A stretch of 48,117 nucleotides of DNA from Ruminococcus sp. (GTDB lineage: Bacteria; Bacillota; Clostridia; Oscillospirales; Ruminococcaceae): NCBI GenBank assembly GCA_017519145.1, contig JAFWTA010000060.1:1-48117 (forward strand), written 5' to 3'. The translations under genes were made by a program, and so were the position numbers. Shown here piece by piece: positions 33,187-42,085 of the stretch; position 1 is the stretch's first letter, and the number at the start of each line of letters is the position of its first letter. The notes under the pieces were generated by a model. The model saw nothing but the letters and a program-made list of their open reading frames with translations, did not search any database and was not told where the DNA came from.

Positions 33187-34347
33187 TTACTTGATGATCC
33201 TTACTCTGATAACGCCGTCTACTGCGTTGATCTTGCCCTCTACTGTGGGAGGTACATCACCGATGATATCGAGCATTGTGTAAGCAAAGTCCTTCTTGCT
33301 TGCGTTTACCATGTTCTCGATATTGAGTCCCTCATTGCCTACTGCTGTTGTGATGGAAGCAATAGTTGTGGGTACGTTCTTGTGGATGATGCAGATCTTT
33401 GTGCCGACTGCGTTCATTGATGCGTTGGGGAGGTTTACGGAGTTCTTGATGTTTCCGTTCTCAAGGTACTCGATGAGCTCCTCAGCTGCCATTACTGCAC
33501 AGTTGTCCTCGCTCTCGGGTGTGGAAGCACCAAGGTGAGGAAGAACGATAACGTTATCAACGCCGAGAACTACGTCATCAGCAAAGTCTGTAACGTACTT
33601 TGCTACCTTGCCGTCAGCGATAGCCTTTACTACTGCCTCGCTGTTGATGAGCTCGCCTCTTGCGAGGTTGATAAGACGAACGCCGTCCTTCATCATTGCG
33701 ATCTGCTCAGCATCGATGGTGTTCTTTGTCTGAGGAGTGTAGGGCATATGAATTGTGATGTAGTCGCTGTTTGCGTAGATCTCGTTGATATCGGAAACGA
33801 TCTTTACTGTAGGATCGAGGTGGAGAGCTGCTCCGATGGAGATGTAGGGATCGTAGCCGATGACCTTCATGCCCAGAGCCTCTGCTGCGTTTGCGATCTT
33901 ACCGCCGATAGCGCCCAGACCTATGATACCAAGTGTCTTGCCTGCGATCTCGGGACCTGCAAACTTGGACTTGCCGCCCTCAACTGTCTTGGGAGCGTCG
34001 GGTGTGCCCTTCAGTGAAGCTGCCCATGAAGCTGCCTCAACGATCTTTCTTGAAGCAAGGAGAAGTGCGCATACTGCAAGCTCCTTAACTGCGTTTGAGT
34101 TAGCACCGGGAGTATTGAATACGCAGATACCCTCCTGTGCGCAGCGCTCAACAGGGATATTGTTTACGCCTGCACCTGCACGGGCAATTGCGAGAAGGTT
34201 GTCGCCGAACTGCATATCGTGCATCTTTGCGGAACGTACCATTATTGCATCGGGGTTTGCAATTTCCTCGGCAACAGCATACTTGCTCTTGTCAAATACA
34301 TCTGTTCCGACTGCTGAGATCTTGTTTAATGTCTGGATATTGTACAT
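33187..34347 (-). CDS. serA: D-3-phosphoglycerate dehydrogenase
   Basis: SerA oxidises 3-phosphoglycerate in the first step of serine synthesis. The 386-residue protein has the NAD-binding GIIGLGAIGGKIANAA (about 140), the active-site Arg in LINLARGELIN (about 229) and His in VLPHLGAST (about 270), and a C-terminal ACT domain (about 315-386) for feedback binding. AGAGGTTTACAGAA precedes ATG. It lies 43 bases after serC, the next enzyme of the pathway, in one operon. Confidence 0.95.
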   Translation of the reverse strand: MYNIQTLNKISAVGTDVFDKSKYAVAEEIANPDAIMVRSAKMHDMQFGDNLLAIARAGAGVNNIPVERCAQEGICVFNTPGANSNAVKELAVCALLLASRKIVEAASWAASLKGTPDAPKTVEGGKSKFAGPEIAGKTLGIIGLGAIGGKIANAAEALGMKVIGYDPYISIGAALHLDPTVKIVSDINEIYANSDYITIHMPYTPQTKNTIDAEQIAMMKDGVRLINLARGELINSEAVVKAIADGKVAKYVTDFADDVVLGVDNVIVLPHLGASTPESEDNCAVMAAEELIEYLENGNIKNSVNLPNASMNAVGTKICIIHKNVPTTIASITTAVGNEGLNIENMVNASKKDFAYTMLDIIGDVPPTVEGKINAVDGVIRVRIIK

Positions 34348-34390
34348 TTCTGTAAACCTCTTTTCAAGTATGATATTTTAGTTTATCCGA

Positions 34391-35476
34391 TCAGGAATTT
34401 TCTTCCTCGAACTTCTTCATGAAGGCTACAAGCTTCTCAACGCCCTCGATAGGCATTGCGTTGTAGATGGAAGCTCTCATACCGCCTACTGTTCTGTGGC
34501 CCTTGAGGTTCTCGAAGCCTGCTGCCTTTGACTCTGCAACGAACTTCTTGTCAAGCTCCTCATTGCCTGTGATGAAGGGAACGTTCATGAGTGAGCGATC
34601 CTTCTTCTCAACTGTGCCCTTGAACATCTTGCTGCTGTCGAGGAAATCATAAAGGATCTTTGCCTTCTTCTCATTGTGAGCCTTCATTGCCTCGAGTCCG
34701 CCCATCTTCTTGATCCACTTGAATACCTTGCCGCATACATAGATGCCGTAGCAGGGAGGTGTGTTGTAGAGAGACTCGTTGTCAGACTGGATCTTCCAGT
34801 CCATCATTGTAGGTGTGCACTTGAGTGCGGGGCCGTCAGCGATGAGGTCCTCACGAACGATGATGATCTGTACGCCTGAGGGGCCTACGTTCTTCTGAAC
34901 GCCGCCGTAGATAACGCCGTACTTTGTTACGTCAACAGGCTCTGAGAGGAAGCATGAGCTTACGTCAGCTACGAGCTCGTGACCCTTTGTGTTGGGGAGC
35001 TCCCAGAACTTTGTTCCGTAGATTGTGTTGTTCTCGCAGATGTAAACGTAGTCTACATCGTCGGGTATATCAAGATCTGAGCAGTCGGGGATATATGAGA
35101 ATGTCTTGTCAGCAGATGAAGCTACTCTTACTACTTCGCCGTACTTTTCAGCTTCCTGTGCAGCCTTCTTAGCCCACTGACCTGTGATGATGTAAGCAGC
35201 CTTGCCCTTCTTCATCAGGTTCATGGGAACGCCTGCGAATACCAGTGAAGCGCCGCCCTGTACGAAGATAACCTTGTAGTTGTCGGGGATGTTCATGAGG
35301 TCGCGGAGATCCTTCTCTGCTTCCTTGATGATCTCATCGTATACCTTTGAACGGTGAGACATCTCCATTACGGACATTCCGCATCCCTTGTAATCCATCA
35401 TTTCATCTGCACATTCCTTGAGCACTTCCTCGGGAAGTACTGCAGGACCTGCACTGAAGTTGTAAACTCTGCTCAT
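34391..35476 (-). CDS. serC: Phosphoserine aminotransferase
   Basis: SerC converts 3-phosphohydroxypyruvate to phosphoserine with PLP. The 361-residue protein starts MSRVYNFSAGPAVLPEEVL, the usual N-terminus, and has the PLP lysine in GGVQKNVGPSG (about 195) and HRTVGGMRASIYNAMP near the end. The start at 35476 was chosen for this and for TTGGAGG upstream; the longer frame runs through the -10 region. It is first in the serC-serA operon. No serB is present here. Confidence 0.95.
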   Translation of the reverse strand: MSRVYNFSAGPAVLPEEVLKECADEMMDYKGCGMSVMEMSHRSKVYDEIIKEAEKDLRDLMNIPDNYKVIFVQGGASLVFAGVPMNLMKKGKAAYIITGQWAKKAAQEAEKYGEVVRVASSADKTFSYIPDCSDLDIPDDVDYVYICENNTIYGTKFWELPNTKGHELVADVSSCFLSEPVDVTKYGVIYGGVQKNVGPSGVQIIIVREDLIADGPALKCTPTMMDWKIQSDNESLYNTPPCYGIYVCGKVFKWIKKMGGLEAMKAHNEKKAKILYDFLDSSKMFKGTVEKKDRSLMNVPFITGNEELDKKFVAESKAAGFENLKGHRTVGGMRASIYNAMPIEGVEKLVAFMKKFEEENS

Positions 35477-35532
35477 TTTAAAAACCTCCAAGTTTGATAT
35501 ATAAAATAGGTAGTATTTGCCATACAATATAA

Positions 35533-35561
35533 ATTATACTCCTTTGTCCCCCATAAGTCAA
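35533..35561 (-). promoter_or_regulatory. Sigma-A promoter of serC-serA
   Basis: On the minus strand there is TTGACT (35556-35561), a 17-base spacer and TATAAT (35533-35538), about 57 bases upstream of serC. No T-box or other leader element was recognised. Confidence 0.82.
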
Positions 35562-35670
35562 TATAAAAAAATGATTTTTTTGCCTCTTGTTAAATATTCG
35601 TCAAATGCCGCAAAAAAATGGCAGGACAAATCCGGCTCACTTATTGATAACGTTACCTCCGCGCAACATT

Positions 35671-36609
35671 TCAATAAAGCTTTTTATGCCAGAAGCCTAC
35701 GGAGTCCTCGGTAATGAAGCCTGCCGCATTGTAGAATTTCCTGCGCCAGCCATAGGAATTCACATAGCATTTCAAGATGCCCTTTTCCCTGCACTTCAGT
35801 ATCGCTCCGTGCATAAGCGCCGTGCCCAGTCCCTTGTGCCTGTATTTTTCCCTTGTGCTCACAGGCTCGATGAGGGCAGTCTTTGTCTCAGTATCCACAT
35901 AGACGAAGCAATACGCACACACATTGTTCTCATCGGCTGTTTCCTCGTCGGTTACGATAACTTCAAAGCTGTCGCTGTACATGGACGACTTCTTCCGCGA
36001 CTCATAGGCGGTCATGCCGTTTCTGTACCCCTCGGCTTCAAGCTCGGGGTGAAAGCCCAGATTGAGCGCGCTCCATTTCAGAGCCTCGTCGGGATACTCA
36101 TTGCCGCAGAGGAGCTTATACCCCTCGGGAAGCTCCACCGTCACAGCCGCAGTCTGAGGGTATACATAATTGTCATAGTCCTCCTCAGCCTGCTTTGTAT
36201 AGCCCATTTCCGTGAGTATCTCACCTCTGTAGGCAAGGCTGTCGTTTGCTATGACAAGGAAGTCCACAGAGCCGTCCTTGTCCTTTTGAAACAGGGGCAG
36301 GCAGTTCTCCTCGGCATAGCTCACCATATCAGCAAAAATGCTCTCACAGTCTTTCTTTATGCTCATGTAGACAGCGTCGCCGTCGGGAAGTATGCAGCCG
36401 ACTATGCTGCCGCCGTCCTCCCACATAAAAATATAGTCCGCAGACCTCGGCAGTCCGCAGTCGATATACTGTACGTCCATTCTGTATATCAGGTCGTGAA
36501 GCCGCTCCGGAAGCCATGAGGTCATGTTTCCGTTCTCATAATAGCGGTCCCTGAGATAGCTTTCAAGCCTTTGAAGGTCTTTTTCCATATCAAAGCGCCT
36601 TATGGTCAT
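35671..36609 (-). CDS. GNAT-family N-acetyltransferase
   Basis: This is a 312-residue protein with a C-terminal GNAT domain. The acetyl-CoA pyrophosphate loop is EKYRHKGLGTALMHGAIL (about 252-270), preceded by CAYCFVYVDTETKTALIEPV (strands 4 and 5). The N-terminal half (1-150) is a second, weaker GNAT-like or lineage-specific domain. The substrate is unknown. TAAAGGAGATATACT precedes ATG and overlaps the tail of a terminator from PP2C, so expression may depend on read-through. It is the last gene of the minus-strand group that starts with the LCP-like gene. Confidence 0.8.
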   Translation of the reverse strand: MTIRRFDMEKDLQRLESYLRDRYYENGNMTSWLPERLHDLIYRMDVQYIDCGLPRSADYIFMWEDGGSIVGCILPDGDAVYMSIKKDCESIFADMVSYAEENCLPLFQKDKDGSVDFLVIANDSLAYRGEILTEMGYTKQAEEDYDNYVYPQTAAVTVELPEGYKLLCGNEYPDEALKWSALNLGFHPELEAEGYRNGMTAYESRKKSSMYSDSFEVIVTDEETADENNVCAYCFVYVDTETKTALIEPVSTREKYRHKGLGTALMHGAILKCREKGILKCYVNSYGWRRKFYNAAGFITEDSVGFWHKKLY

Positions 36610-36623
36610 AGTATATCTCCTTT

Positions 36624-36650
36624 AAAATAAAGAACGGCTCTGCCGTTCTT
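36624..36650 (-). terminator. Terminator after the PP2C gene
   Basis: On the minus strand AAGAACGGC-AGA-GCCGTTCTT is followed by TATTTTAAA. It begins just after the phosphatase stop codon and is only 15 bases before the GNAT start, so it may act as a partial attenuator. Confidence 0.7.
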
Positions 36651-36655
36651 CTTCA

Positions 36656-37405
36656 TTATTCATAGTACACAACGGCGATAACAGTTATGTTGTCCTTGCT
36701 GCCGTTTTCAAGTGCCTTGTCCACAAGGAGGTGGAGCCTGCTCTTGAGACTTTTCGGAAGCTCAAGTATCTCCTCGATATCAAGTGCCGACACATAGTCG
36801 GAAAGTCCGTCGGTACACAGCAGCAGCAGGTCGCCGTACTCCATGCCGCCGTCTATGCTTACGGTGTCCACCTTTGGCGTGGACTTCACATTGCCGAACA
36901 CAGGGAAGATTATGTTCCTGTGAACGTGTTTCCTGCGCTCCTCACGGGTGATGGCTCCCTCGTCGATAAGGAGCTGAACAAGTGACTGGTCGCGTGATAT
37001 CTGCCTTATGCGTCCGCCGCGGTAACGGTAAAGCCGCGAGTCTCCCACGTTGAAGGTGAGGATATTGTTGCTCTCGTCCACGGCAAAGCCGCAGAGAGTC
37101 GCCTGCATATTGTGCATCTCGGGGTCGGACTCGCTGTACTCCGCAAGCCTGCGGTGAATGGAGAGAAGCTCCTCGTCAAGCTTCATGTCGCCGCTGTACT
37201 CCACATCGCGGAGCAGCTCCAGACACATCTTGGAGGCAAGCTCTCCGGAGCGCTCCCCCGAAACTCCGTCCGATACCGCCGCGATAAAGGGCGGTGCTAT
37301 GGTCTGCTCCGAGGAACCCGAATCTATTACGCTGTCCTTGATGAGCAGTGCATCCTCGTTATGAGGCATCACGCCTTTTTCTGTTACTCCGCAGCAGTAA
37401 TACAT
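36656..37405 (-). CDS. PP2C-family serine/threonine phosphatase
   Basis: This is a 249-residue metal-dependent protein phosphatase. The metal-binding aspartates sit in HNEDALLI (about 15-22), AVSDGVSGERSGELAS (about 43-58), LLCTDGLSDYV (about 195-205) and GSKDNITVIAV (about 234-244); NVGDSRLYRYRGG is also present. It resembles PrpC/Stp, which opposes PASTA-type Ser/Thr kinases, but no kinase is next to it here. AAAGGAGG lies 8 bases before ATG. It sits 22 bases after the TatD gene. Confidence 0.92.
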   Translation of the reverse strand: MYYCCGVTEKGVMPHNEDALLIKDSVIDSGSSEQTIAPPFIAAVSDGVSGERSGELASKMCLELLRDVEYSGDMKLDEELLSIHRRLAEYSESDPEMHNMQATLCGFAVDESNNILTFNVGDSRLYRYRGGRIRQISRDQSLVQLLIDEGAITREERRKHVHRNIIFPVFGNVKSTPKVDTVSIDGGMEYGDLLLLCTDGLSDYVSALDIEEILELPKSLKSRLHLLVDKALENGSKDNITVIAVVYYE

Positions 37406-37427
37406 CCGTTTTCCTCCTTTCTGTGCG

Positions 37428-38195
37428 TTATTCTATGCCGTACATCGCCATGCCGTTGCGGCAGGTGATGTCTATGAGCTCCTGAACGGGTACGCCCTTG
37501 ACCCCGGCTGCCTTCGCCGCCGTGAACTCTATCATAGAGCTGTCACTGCGCCTTCCCCTCAGGGGCTCGGGCGCCATATAGGGGCAGTCTGTCTCCATGA
37601 GAAGCCTTTCCATGGGGACCTCTGCCAGCGCCTTCAGCGCTTTCTTCGCGTTCTTGAATGTGAGGACTCCCGTAAAGCCGATGTACATACCTGTTTTCAG
37701 TATCTCCTTTGCGGTCTCCGCTGAGCCGCTGAAACAGTGTACCACGCCCCGGGGACGGAACTCCTTCAGTATGTCCACGGTGTCCTCTGTGGCGTTTCTG
37801 CTGTGAACTATGACGGACATATCCAGCTCAGCCGCAAGAGAAAGCTGCTCGCGGAAAAAGCGTATCTGCTTTTCGCGGTCATAGTTTTCGTAATGGTAAT
37901 CAAGACCTATCTCGCCTACCGCCTTCACCTTTGGGTGCGAGGCGATAAGACTGCGCAGCCTGTCAATGTAGTCCGCAGGAGTCTCGTCCACGCTCTCGGG
38001 GTGGACTCCTGCCGCTGCGTAGATATAGCTGTAACGCTTTGCCAGCTCAACATTTGCTGCCGAGTCCTCCAGCGAAGAGCCTGCCAGCATGACAAGCTTC
38101 ACGCCCTTTCGGGGAAGCTCCTCCAGTACCTGCTCCCTGTCCTCGTCAAATGCGCTGTCTGCGTAATGTGCATGAGTATCAAATATTCCTGTCAT
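37428..38195 (-). CDS. TatD-family metal-dependent hydrolase
   Basis: This is a 255-residue TIM-barrel hydrolase/DNase. The first metal motif is FDTHAHYAD (His8, His10); the others are GEIGLDYHYEN (about 97-107), IVHSRNA (about 131) and METDCPYMAPEP (about 202-213). TatD proteins act as 3'-5' nucleases or deacylases; the exact substrate is open. The start overlaps the stop of the LCP-like gene (TAATG). A radical SAM protein of the TatD-associated family is encoded about 4.4 kb away, not next door. Confidence 0.92.
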   Translation of the reverse strand: MTGIFDTHAHYADSAFDEDREQVLEELPRKGVKLVMLAGSSLEDSAANVELAKRYSYIYAAAGVHPESVDETPADYIDRLRSLIASHPKVKAVGEIGLDYHYENYDREKQIRFFREQLSLAAELDMSVIVHSRNATEDTVDILKEFRPRGVVHCFSGSAETAKEILKTGMYIGFTGVLTFKNAKKALKALAEVPMERLLMETDCPYMAPEPLRGRRSDSSMIEFTAAKAAGVKGVPVQELIDITCRNGMAMYGIE

Positions 38196-39064
38196 TACTT
38201 CTCCTTGAAGTACTGATCCTTGACGTTCTCAATGAAGCCGCTGCTGGGGATAAAGTCATCGCCTGCGTTGGTTCCGTCAACAGACATGGCAACTGCTATG
38301 GAAGTACCGTTCTCGAACATATTCTTGATAGCGGTCTTGTGCTCCTTGTAGTCTGACGCCTTGATGTCGGACTCCACCATATTGATGATGGTGTTGAAGT
38401 TGCTGTCGAAGCTGTCTGCGATACGCTTTCCGTCAGCCTGATTTATCATGGACTTGAGTACGTCCGCCGAGATAAGGCTTCTCTCGTACTCGCCGCCCTC
38501 GAACATCATGTAGGTGACGAACATCTCCACCTGCTCGCTGTTGAGGTACTGCTGGCTGCCGTCGTTCTTGAAGCCTGCTATATCAGCATTCACGGCGTAG
38601 GTAACTCCGCCGAAGATATCACTTATCTTTCTGAACGAAGCGGAATCGAACTTCATATACCTGTCTACCTCGACGCCGAACACCTTCTCCACGAACTCTG
38701 CCGATGAAGCAGCGCCGCCGCTCTGGTAGCTGCCCAGTATGCTCTCCTGACCGCCGTCAACAAGGGCGATGGAGTTGGAGGGTATACCGATGAACACAAG
38801 CTCTTTCTTTATGGGGCGCGAACGCATGAGGATAAATGTGGGAGGTGCCTTTCTTTCGGGAACATCCAGCACCAGAAGCACGGTGTGGTTGTCGGCATCG
38901 GTGACCATTCCGCTGGTCCTCGGTATGGGCTCTGAAGGCTTCTCTTTCTTGCCGAAGCCGAAATAATTGTAAATTCCTGCGGCTATGCCTCCGACTACGA
39001 TAAGTCCGATGAAGATAGTCGCAAGAAAAGGTACTGCTATTGATCCGCTTTTTCTGTTTGCCAT
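38195..39064 (-). CDS. LCP-like (LytR-CpsA-Psr) protein lacking catalytic residues
   Basis: This 289-residue protein has one N-terminal membrane helix (about 9-32) and an extracytoplasmic domain that follows LCP order: ELVFIGIPSNSIALVD (about 85-100), VEKVFGVEVDRYMKFDSASF (about 125-144), ISDIFGGVTYAV (about 147-158) and QYLNSEQVEMFVTYM. LCP enzymes attach teichoic or other glycopolymers to peptidoglycan. Here the IPRDT arginine is Ser and the RYR..D..R..RQ box is absent, so ligase activity is doubtful. The start at 39064 was chosen for GGAGCC upstream. It overlaps TatD. Confidence 0.7.
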   Translation of the reverse strand: MANRKSGSIAVPFLATIFIGLIVVGGIAAGIYNYFGFGKKEKPSEPIPRTSGMVTDADNHTVLLVLDVPERKAPPTFILMRSRPIKKELVFIGIPSNSIALVDGGQESILGSYQSGGAASSAEFVEKVFGVEVDRYMKFDSASFRKISDIFGGVTYAVNADIAGFKNDGSQQYLNSEQVEMFVTYMMFEGGEYERSLISADVLKSMINQADGKRIADSFDSNFNTIINMVESDIKASDYKEHKTAIKNMFENGTSIAVAMSVDGTNAGDDFIPSSGFIENVKDQYFKEK

Positions 39065-39630
39065 TTTAGTGGCTCCTTTCATGTTTTCATTGTCAGAAAC
39101 TTGTCATTTTTACATTTTTTATTATTTTGCGAGGGATATCAACTTTTCGTATAACGCTTGTCCGTAAAATATCCGCTGTGAATGAATAAAAAAATTTTTT
39201 CCAAAGCCGTGGGTTAAAAACTTATCCGCGGTAATGCGGTTGTCAACAGAGTTTTCCACATTTTCAACACCAATGGATGTGCTGTGAATGTTTAAACACA
39301 CAATTCAACAGTCTGTTGAAATAGAACAGGCGTTCAGGGAGGGTTTTGTCCCGATCTCCCGTTGCTCATCTTTGCAAACGACGGTATATAGCCAAATTTG
39401 CAGAGCACCATTTTCTGTTCAAGCTTCCCGGAAAGGCAGCCGCGGCTGTTGAAAAGGGCTGTATTTCGGTGATAAACGCGTGAAAAAAGCTGCTGTTTTT
39501 TCAACTTTTAACATAAACATAAAATTGTTATTTCAGCGCGGAGCCCGCGCTGCCTGTTTCGCGGTGAAGTATTTCAAAAAATGATTTATCTCTCCGCGAC
39601 GGTTGATTTACCCAAAATAATGTGATATAA
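39065..39630. other. 566-base intergenic region with repeated GTTGAA motifs
   Basis: No gene is seen. The region holds an inverted repeat TTCAACA-GTC-TGTTGAA (39304-39320) and further TTCAAC/GTTGAA copies, a perfect hairpin CAGCGCGG-AGC-CCGCGCTG (39534-39552), and TTATCCGCG and TTTTCCACA, which resemble DnaA boxes. It separates the minus-strand LCP-like operon from the minus-strand SLOG gene. Confidence 0.6.
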
Positions 39631-40332
39631 TTAGTACGGCAGTTCAAACACGTTTTCCATGAAAACCAGTTTCCTGCGTATGCTCTCGATATCGGGACCG
39701 CATTCGTCTATGACTCCGTAGGCTTCTTCAAGCCCGAAACGCCGTATCTTCAGTCCCTGTCGGACTGCATAGTTCAGCGTCTGGCTGGTGCCCGATTTGT
39801 ACGAGCCCTCGTTGAAGTAGGAGATCACCGCCGCTGCATTGTCCACCATGTAATAGTTCCGCACCCTGTAAAGGTCGGGAGAGGTATTACCCTCGCTGCG
39901 GCTCTTGCCGTACACCACAAGGGGGTCCGTATTGGTGGTCAGGAGCATATCCGCTCCCCTTTCCACGTCCGCAAGCAGCTCCCTGTAACGGTCGCTGAAC
40001 CGCTCGGCGTGTCTCAGATAGGGCATTACGCCGATAAGACGTATACTGCTGTCAGAGTGCTTCTTGCCAAGGATATACTTGGCAGCCCACAGGTCCGTAC
40101 CTGCGGCAAGTCCGCTGATAAAGCTCCTGTAGCCGCTCTCAACAGCCATATCTATGTATCGGAAAAGCATGAGCTGGACTGTGCGCAGAGTTATACCGTA
40201 GTATATCTGCTCTCCCCTGTAAGGGATGACGCTGTTTTCACGGTGTCCCGTGAAGCAGATGGTCTTTTCCTTGTCCGTTTCTATCTCTTCACACGGAAGC
40301 ACGGGGACTCCCGAATCAATTGAGAAAAGCAT
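39631..40332 (-). CDS. SLOG-family (YpsA/DUF1273-like) nucleotide-binding protein
   Basis: This is a 233-residue Rossmann-like protein of the SLOG group. It shows TICFTGHRENSVIPYRG, ISGLAAGTDLWAAKYIL (the glycine-rich binding loop), IGVMPYLRHAERFSDRYRE and NYYMVDNAAAVISYF...SGTSQTLNYA. SLOG proteins bind nucleotides or nucleotide-derived signals, and many act in stress or phage defence, but this small YpsA-like subgroup has no proven role. The start at 40332 was chosen because GAGGTG lies 4 bases upstream; an upstream in-frame Met would add 14 residues. Confidence 0.78.
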   Translation of the reverse strand: MLFSIDSGVPVLPCEEIETDKEKTICFTGHRENSVIPYRGEQIYYGITLRTVQLMLFRYIDMAVESGYRSFISGLAAGTDLWAAKYILGKKHSDSSIRLIGVMPYLRHAERFSDRYRELLADVERGADMLLTTNTDPLVVYGKSRSEGNTSPDLYRVRNYYMVDNAAAVISYFNEGSYKSGTSQTLNYAVRQGLKIRRFGLEEAYGVIDECGPDIESIRRKLVFMENVFELPY

Positions 40333-40504
40333 GGAACACCTCGCTCTCCCGAAAAATACTGCCGCTGTGTGCATACACTGAAATTATAACATACATCACG
40401 CTTTATTTCAAGAAGTTTTTTGACTTGTAATTAAATTTTAAATAAAGGCAGCACCGCGCCCGAAAAATGCGCAGCAGCTGTCTGAAGAAAGGACCGATCA
40501 CGGT

Positions 40505-41641
40505 ATGAAGCCGTATCTCAAACGCGCATGGGCTGAAGTCTCGCTTCCTCAGCTCAGAAAAAATGTGGATATCATCCGCAGCCTCAACTCCCCCACCACA
40601 GATATCATGGCTGTGGTCAAGGCTGACGCCTACGGTCACGGCGACGAACACATCGTCCGCTGTCTCGCCGAGCAGTGCGGTATAAAATACTTCGCTGTCT
40701 CAAATCTCGACGAGGCGATCGCTGTAAGAAAGTTCGCCCCCGACGCGGATATACTCATCCTCGGCTATACTCCTCCCGAGTATGCCCATGAGATCGCTAT
40801 GTACAATATAATTCAGGGCGTGGTCTCCACAGAATATGCTCAGGAGCTGGTGAAGAATACCCCCTCCCCTATCCGATGTCATATCAAGATCGACACGGGC
40901 ATGGGCAGGATAGGTCTCAAGCACGATACTCCCGAGGAGTGCGCTGACGAGATCGCCGAAATGATCAAGATAGATAAGCTCTCGGTGGAGGGCATTTATA
41001 CACACTTCGCCGTTGCGGACAGCGATGATCCCGACAATGTGGCTTATACAGACAAGCAGGAAAAGTTCATCACCGACACCTACGATGTTCTGGCAGGCAG
41101 GGGCATAAAGCTCCGTCACCTCCACTTCATGAACAGTGCCGCCACCTGCTACCGCAACAGCTCACGCAGCACCCTTTCAAGGGCAGGTATCATACTCTAC
41201 GGTCTCCATCCCGATGTAAGTCTGGACATTCCCGAGGGTCTGGAGCCCCTTATGGAGCTGAAGGCTGTCATCTCCCATGTCAAGACCGTAAAGGCAGGCG
41301 ACTGCATAAGCTACGGCCGTACATTCGTGGCTGACCGCGAAATGCGCATCGCTACGGTGACTATCGGCTATGCTGACGGCTACTCACGTCTCCTCAGCTC
41401 AAAGGGAGAGATACTCGTCCACGGCAAGAGATGCAGGATAGTGGGCAGAGTCTGCATGGACCAGCTCATGATGGACGTTTCCGATGTTCCCGAGGCTAAG
41501 TCGGGGGATATAGTCACCCTCATCGGCACCGACGGCAGTGACCGCATTACTGCCGACGACCTTGCTCAGATATACGGCACCATCGGCTATGAGGTGGTCT
41601 GCGGCATTTCCAAGAGAGTTCCCCGTATCTATATAGAATAA
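40505..41641 (+). CDS. alr: Alanine racemase
   Basis: Alr makes D-alanine for peptidoglycan. The 378-residue PLP enzyme has the Lys39 motif AVVKADAYGHG and the opposing catalytic Tyr in CISYGRTF (about 270), plus TVTIGYADGY and GRVCMDQLMMDVSD. The length is normal. A serine racemase role as in VanT cannot be excluded, but no membrane domain is fused. It is followed after 16 bases by a lipoprotein gene and is likely first in an operon of about four genes. Confidence 0.93.
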   Translation: MKPYLKRAWAEVSLPQLRKNVDIIRSLNSPTTDIMAVVKADAYGHGDEHIVRCLAEQCGIKYFAVSNLDEAIAVRKFAPDADILILGYTPPEYAHEIAMYNIIQGVVSTEYAQELVKNTPSPIRCHIKIDTGMGRIGLKHDTPEECADEIAEMIKIDKLSVEGIYTHFAVADSDDPDNVAYTDKQEKFITDTYDVLAGRGIKLRHLHFMNSAATCYRNSSRSTLSRAGIILYGLHPDVSLDIPEGLEPLMELKAVISHVKTVKAGDCISYGRTFVADREMRIATVTIGYADGYSRLLSSKGEILVHGKRCRIVGRVCMDQLMMDVSDVPEAKSGDIVTLIGTDGSDRITADDLAQIYGTIGYEVVCGISKRVPRIYIE

Positions 41642-41657
41642 CAGCGGAAATACAACT

Positions 41658-42053
41658 ATGAAGAAAAGAAAGCTCTTAGCGGCGGCTGCCTGCTTAATGC
41701 TGGCAAGCGCTGCTTCATGTTCCAAGAATGAAGAGCCCGCGGAGAAAAAGGCTGAAAATGTCATAATGGCTGAGACTGACGGAAGTATGAGGGATTATGT
41801 TTCCATACAGTTCAACGATCACGGCACAGCTGTGTTCGGCAGTGTGACCGGTCAGCTTGCATGTACGGATACTCCCGTTTCTATATGGTTCGACGGCGAG
41901 CTGCTGTCGGCTCCCGTGGTAAGCTCGGCAATAATCGACGGCAATTGCATAATATCGGGCGATTTTGATACTACCACCGCCGCTGAGCTGGCAAAGAAGA
42001 TAGATTCTGCACCGCTTCCCTATGAGGTAAGCGTTAAAGAGATAAATTACTGA
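41658..42053 (+). CDS. Lipoprotein consisting of a SecD P1-head-like domain (1)
   Basis: This 131-residue protein starts with a lipoprotein signal (MKKRKLLAAAACLMLASAAS then Cys). The mature part (about 45-131) follows the P1 head of SecD: VSIQFNDHGTAVF, then VSIWFDGELLSAPVVSSAI, then ISGDFDTTTAAELAKKI and a closing PLPYEV. In SecD these blocks read f.l...G...F, ivldg.viSaP.v, I.G.f..eeA..la and LP. No membrane channel domain is present. Function unknown. The Shine-Dalgarno is weak, so coupling with alr is likely. Confidence 0.75.
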   Translation: MKKRKLLAAAACLMLASAASCSKNEEPAEKKAENVIMAETDGSMRDYVSIQFNDHGTAVFGSVTGQLACTDTPVSIWFDGELLSAPVVSSAIIDGNCIISGDFDTTTAAELAKKIDSAPLPYEVSVKEINY

Positions 42054-42066
42054 TACCATGTATCAG
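42050..42066. promoter_or_regulatory. Perfect inverted repeat between the two SecD-head genes
   Basis: CTGATAC-CAT-GTATCAG spans the stop codon of the first lipoprotein gene, 20 bases before the next start. Seven-base arms with a 3-base gap could be an mRNA hairpin that separates the two genes or an operator. Confidence 0.4.
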
Positions 42067-42085
42067 ATAACAGGAGGTATATGAG

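Noticed and set aside
35477-35670. T-box or serine-responsive leader before serC
   Set aside because: The leader is only about 50 bases and lacks the T-box sequence.
39065-39630. Chromosomal origin
   Set aside because: Only one or two DnaA-box-like sites are present, with no AT-rich unwinding element, dnaA, dnaN or rpmH nearby.
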